From Bilophila sp964538355 (GTDB lineage: Bacteria; Desulfobacterota; Desulfovibrionia; Desulfovibrionales; Desulfovibrionaceae), in the NCBI GenBank assembly GCA_964538355.1, contig CAZIFC010000004.1, positions 1-64,000 on the forward strand: a stretch of 64,000 bases of DNA, in the 5' to 3' direction. Below the pieces are notes generated by a model. The model did not search any database. It was not told the DNA's origin and saw only the letters and a program-made list of their open reading frames with translations. This document shows positions 62,158 to 64,000 of the stretch, in pieces (within the stretch, counting starts at the first letter, position 1; each line of letters starts with the position of its first letter). A program made the translations under genes and the position numbers.

Positions 62158-64000
62158 ATGAGCACAGAATCTCCTGTTCAGAAAGAAGAACGGAACCTAG
62201 CCGAACAGCAGGATGCTCCCCGTCCCGAGGCCGGAGCACCCCTGAAAGAGGCTCCGGCAGATCAACACCCTGAGGCGCACCAGACCTCGGAACAGCCCAC
62301 GTTTGATCAGGCTTCCGAAAAAAGTGCGGTGCAGGAGCCTGCTGCGGTGCAGGAATCCGCCGATACCAGTGGGCCTGCCCCCGCAGCCGAAGTCACGGCG
62401 TCCCCCGCACAGGGCGGCTCCGCTTCGGAGGCTCCTGCCGTAGCCGGGCTGAAACCGAGCTTTGCGTCCCGCTGTTTCGGCGGGCTTGCCGCCATCGGAC
62501 CTCTGGCCTTGATATTCTTCTGGCTCATCCAGTCCCTGCCCACGCTCATGGGGCGGGAACTCCGGGCGTTGCACGAAGTCGGCAACACCCTCACCGGCAA
62601 CGCCGCTGCCGGGTTGCCCTCCCCCGATTTCTATCCTGTCTACCACTGGTTCATGAGCGGCCTGAGTCTCATCCCGGGCATTGAAACGCTCTCGTTGTCC
62701 AACTGGCTCCCCGATGTGCAGCCTTCTGCCGGACTGGAATCCTTCGCCGGCTATCCCGTATCCCTGCTTCCTCTTGCCGCCGCCCTGTCCGCCCTCTGCA
62801 TGGTTCTTCTCACATGGGGACTGGCCAGAGCCACCGGCAATGACCGCCGCACGGCCTTCGCCTCTGGCCTTGTCGTCCTCGGCAGCCTTGCTTTTATCGA
62901 AGTCCCCCGTGTTGCCGGAAGCGACATGTTTCTTGCCTCCATCATGACGCTTTGCAGCATCTGCCTCTACCGGGGCTGGATCAAGCCTTCGGCTCCGCTG
63001 TGGCTTCTTTCCGGCTTCGCGCTGATCGCCCTCTCCGCACTGGCGGGAGGCATACTCGGCCTTGCCCTGCCCCTGCTCACCAGCCTCGTATTCCTGTTCT
63101 GGCGGGGAACCTTCCGCCGGGCCGGAGCGCGTGACGGCGCACTGGGCTTCGGCCTGATGCTGGTTTTGCTCATGACATGGGGAACGCTTGTCTCGTTCGG
63201 CGACGGCGGGCGTGAGCTTCTGAAAGCCCTCATTGAGAACGAATACGTCGCCCCCATTGGCGAAGCCCTGGCTCTTCAGGGGCAGGATGCGTGGATCAGC
63301 CCTTCGCTGCTCGCCATTCTTTGGCTCCCCTGGACCGCGCTCCTGCTGTTCCTCCCCTGGGGCAGGATTGGCGGTTTCATGAAGGCTCTTGTCACCAACC
63401 GCACACAGCGTCCGGGACAGGGCTGGCTGTGGGCAAGCTTTCTGGTAACCCTGGCGGTTCTTTCCCTGCTCGGTGCCAACATGCCTGTCCTGCTGATGCC
63501 GCTCGTGCCGCCTCTCGCCGTATTGACGGCGCAGGCCTTGCGCGCCTTGTCCGCCGGCGGCAGCCGCGGCTTTTTCCTGCTGCTTGCCTTGACGCTGATC
63601 GTTCTGGGGCTGCTCTTCGCCGCTGCCAACGTCTACCCCGCCTTCTTCGGCGAAACGCCTGCCCAGCTTGCCGCTCTTCAGGCCATTCCCCTGCCGCTGA
63701 TCCCCGCTCTGGTGCAGAGCGTCGGCCTTTTGCTTATCGGCCTCCTGCTCTGGAAAGCCACCAACCGGGCCTGTGCCGATGGCGCACTGCTGGTTCTGAC
63801 CTTCCTTGTCCTGCTGTATGCGGCTCCGCTGGCATACTATACCGTTGCCGCGCCCGCGGTCGCCGCACCTGCCGTACAGGTGGAGACGCCTGCCCAGCCC
63901 GCTGCCGAAGCCACCCCGCCGGCAACCGCAGCCGCTCCGGAACAGCAGCAGTCCGCCGCACCCGCACCGGCTCCTTCCGAGCCGCAGGCAACCGCTCTGC
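62158..64000 (+). CDS. Large membrane protein, 5' part, possible GT39/ArnT-like transferase
   Basis: The frame opens at the ATG at 62158, after GAAGGAG, and stays open to the window end, over 614 codons. The first 95 residues are low-complexity (Glu, Ala, Pro, Gln) and predicted to be cytoplasmic. A set of about ten membrane helices then begins at LAAIGPLALIFFWLIQSLPTLM. After the first helix, FYPVYHWFMSG and a later SDMFLASIMTLC recall the outer loops and core of ArnT/glycosyltransferase family 39 proteins, which move sugars from lipid carriers. After the last helix a second Ala/Pro/Gln-rich stretch begins (from about residue 565). The match to ArnT is weak, and the C-terminal part is not visible. 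Confidence 0.6.
   Translation, partial: MSTESPVQKEERNLAEQQDAPRPEAGAPLKEAPADQHPEAHQTSEQPTFDQASEKSAVQEPAAVQESADTSGPAPAAEVTASPAQGGSASEAPAVAGLKPSFASRCFGGLAAIGPLALIFFWLIQSLPTLMGRELRALHEVGNTLTGNAAAGLPSPDFYPVYHWFMSGLSLIPGIETLSLSNWLPDVQPSAGLESFAGYPVSLLPLAAALSALCMVLLTWGLARATGNDRRTAFASGLVVLGSLAFIEVPRVAGSDMFLASIMTLCSICLYRGWIKPSAPLWLLSGFALIALSALAGGILGLALPLLTSLVFLFWRGTFRRAGARDGALGFGLMLVLLMTWGTLVSFGDGGRELLKALIENEYVAPIGEALALQGQDAWISPSLLAILWLPWTALLLFLPWGRIGGFMKALVTNRTQRPGQGWLWASFLVTLAVLSLLGANMPVLLMPLVPPLAVLTAQALRALSAGGSRGFFLLLALTLIVLGLLFAAANVYPAFFGETPAQLAALQAIPLPLIPALVQSVGLLLIGLLLWKATNRACADGALLVLTFLVLLYAAPLAYYTVAAPAVAAPAVQVETPAQPAAEATPPATAAAPEQQQSAAPAPAPSEPQATAL

Overview
The window most likely comes from a Desulfovibrionaceae-type anaerobe (Desulfovibrio/Bilophila group). 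This is inferred from gene content: a superoxide reductase of the desulfoferrodoxin type, a single-chain pyruvate:ferredoxin oxidoreductase followed by acetate kinase, a NifU/NifS pair, a HesB-like selenoprotein and a sigma-54 two-component locus. No rRNA or other decisive marker is present. The sequence is a draft scaffold: it holds a 100-N gap at 16674-16773 whose two flanks are the same 55 bases.

Left arm, 1-16110: a defence island with every gene on the + strand and gaps of about 0-50 bases in most places (about 100 bases before the helicase). The order is BrxC/DUF6079 (C-terminal part only), a PglX-type adenine methylase (broken), a 495-residue HEPN-like protein, an SNF2-type helicase (BrxHII), PglZ and a BrxA-like protein, which matches type 3 BREX with one extra gene. 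Hachiman HamA and HamB (HamB broken twice) follow directly, then a 384-residue protein with a possible HEPN Rx4H motif and a DUF2188 protein. A strong terminator lies at 16.4 kb, next to the assembly gap.

Middle, 17.2-25 kb: superoxide reductase, tRNA-Arg(TCT), then a minus-strand regulatory locus. That locus has a hybrid sensor kinase with an extracytoplasmic ABC-type binding domain, an NtrC-type activator, and a periplasmic binding protein preceded by a well-spaced sigma-54 promoter. An orphan type I-F-like CRISPR array (12 repeats, 11 spacers) follows, with no cas genes in the window.

Right arm, 25-64 kb: mostly core genes. These are an Smr protein, PFOR, AckA, MiaA-CoaD-RsmD, a beta-CASP nuclease, a LOG-family protein, TadA, an FMN reductase, NifS-NifU, MoeA, HisD, PurC, FabI, SbcD-SbcC, an NSS-family sodium symporter, a hybrid histidine kinase, two HesB/IscA-like proteins, PyrR, RarA, a PlsC-like acyltransferase, a SpeB-like ureohydrolase, a GntR regulator and the start of a large membrane protein. 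One HesB-like gene has an in-frame TGA where its paralogue has a conserved Cys, with a hairpin just downstream, so it is read here as a selenoprotein. An L-serine dehydratase remnant carries a large internal deletion. A 24-codon membrane ORF overlaps the fabI stop codon.

Main candidates for follow-up: the BREX-3/Hachiman composite island with its HEPN-like insert and its lesions in both systems; the TGA-containing HesB-like gene; the 55-base duplication around the gap; and the sigma-54 locus. All family names rest on reading motifs by eye; no database search was run.
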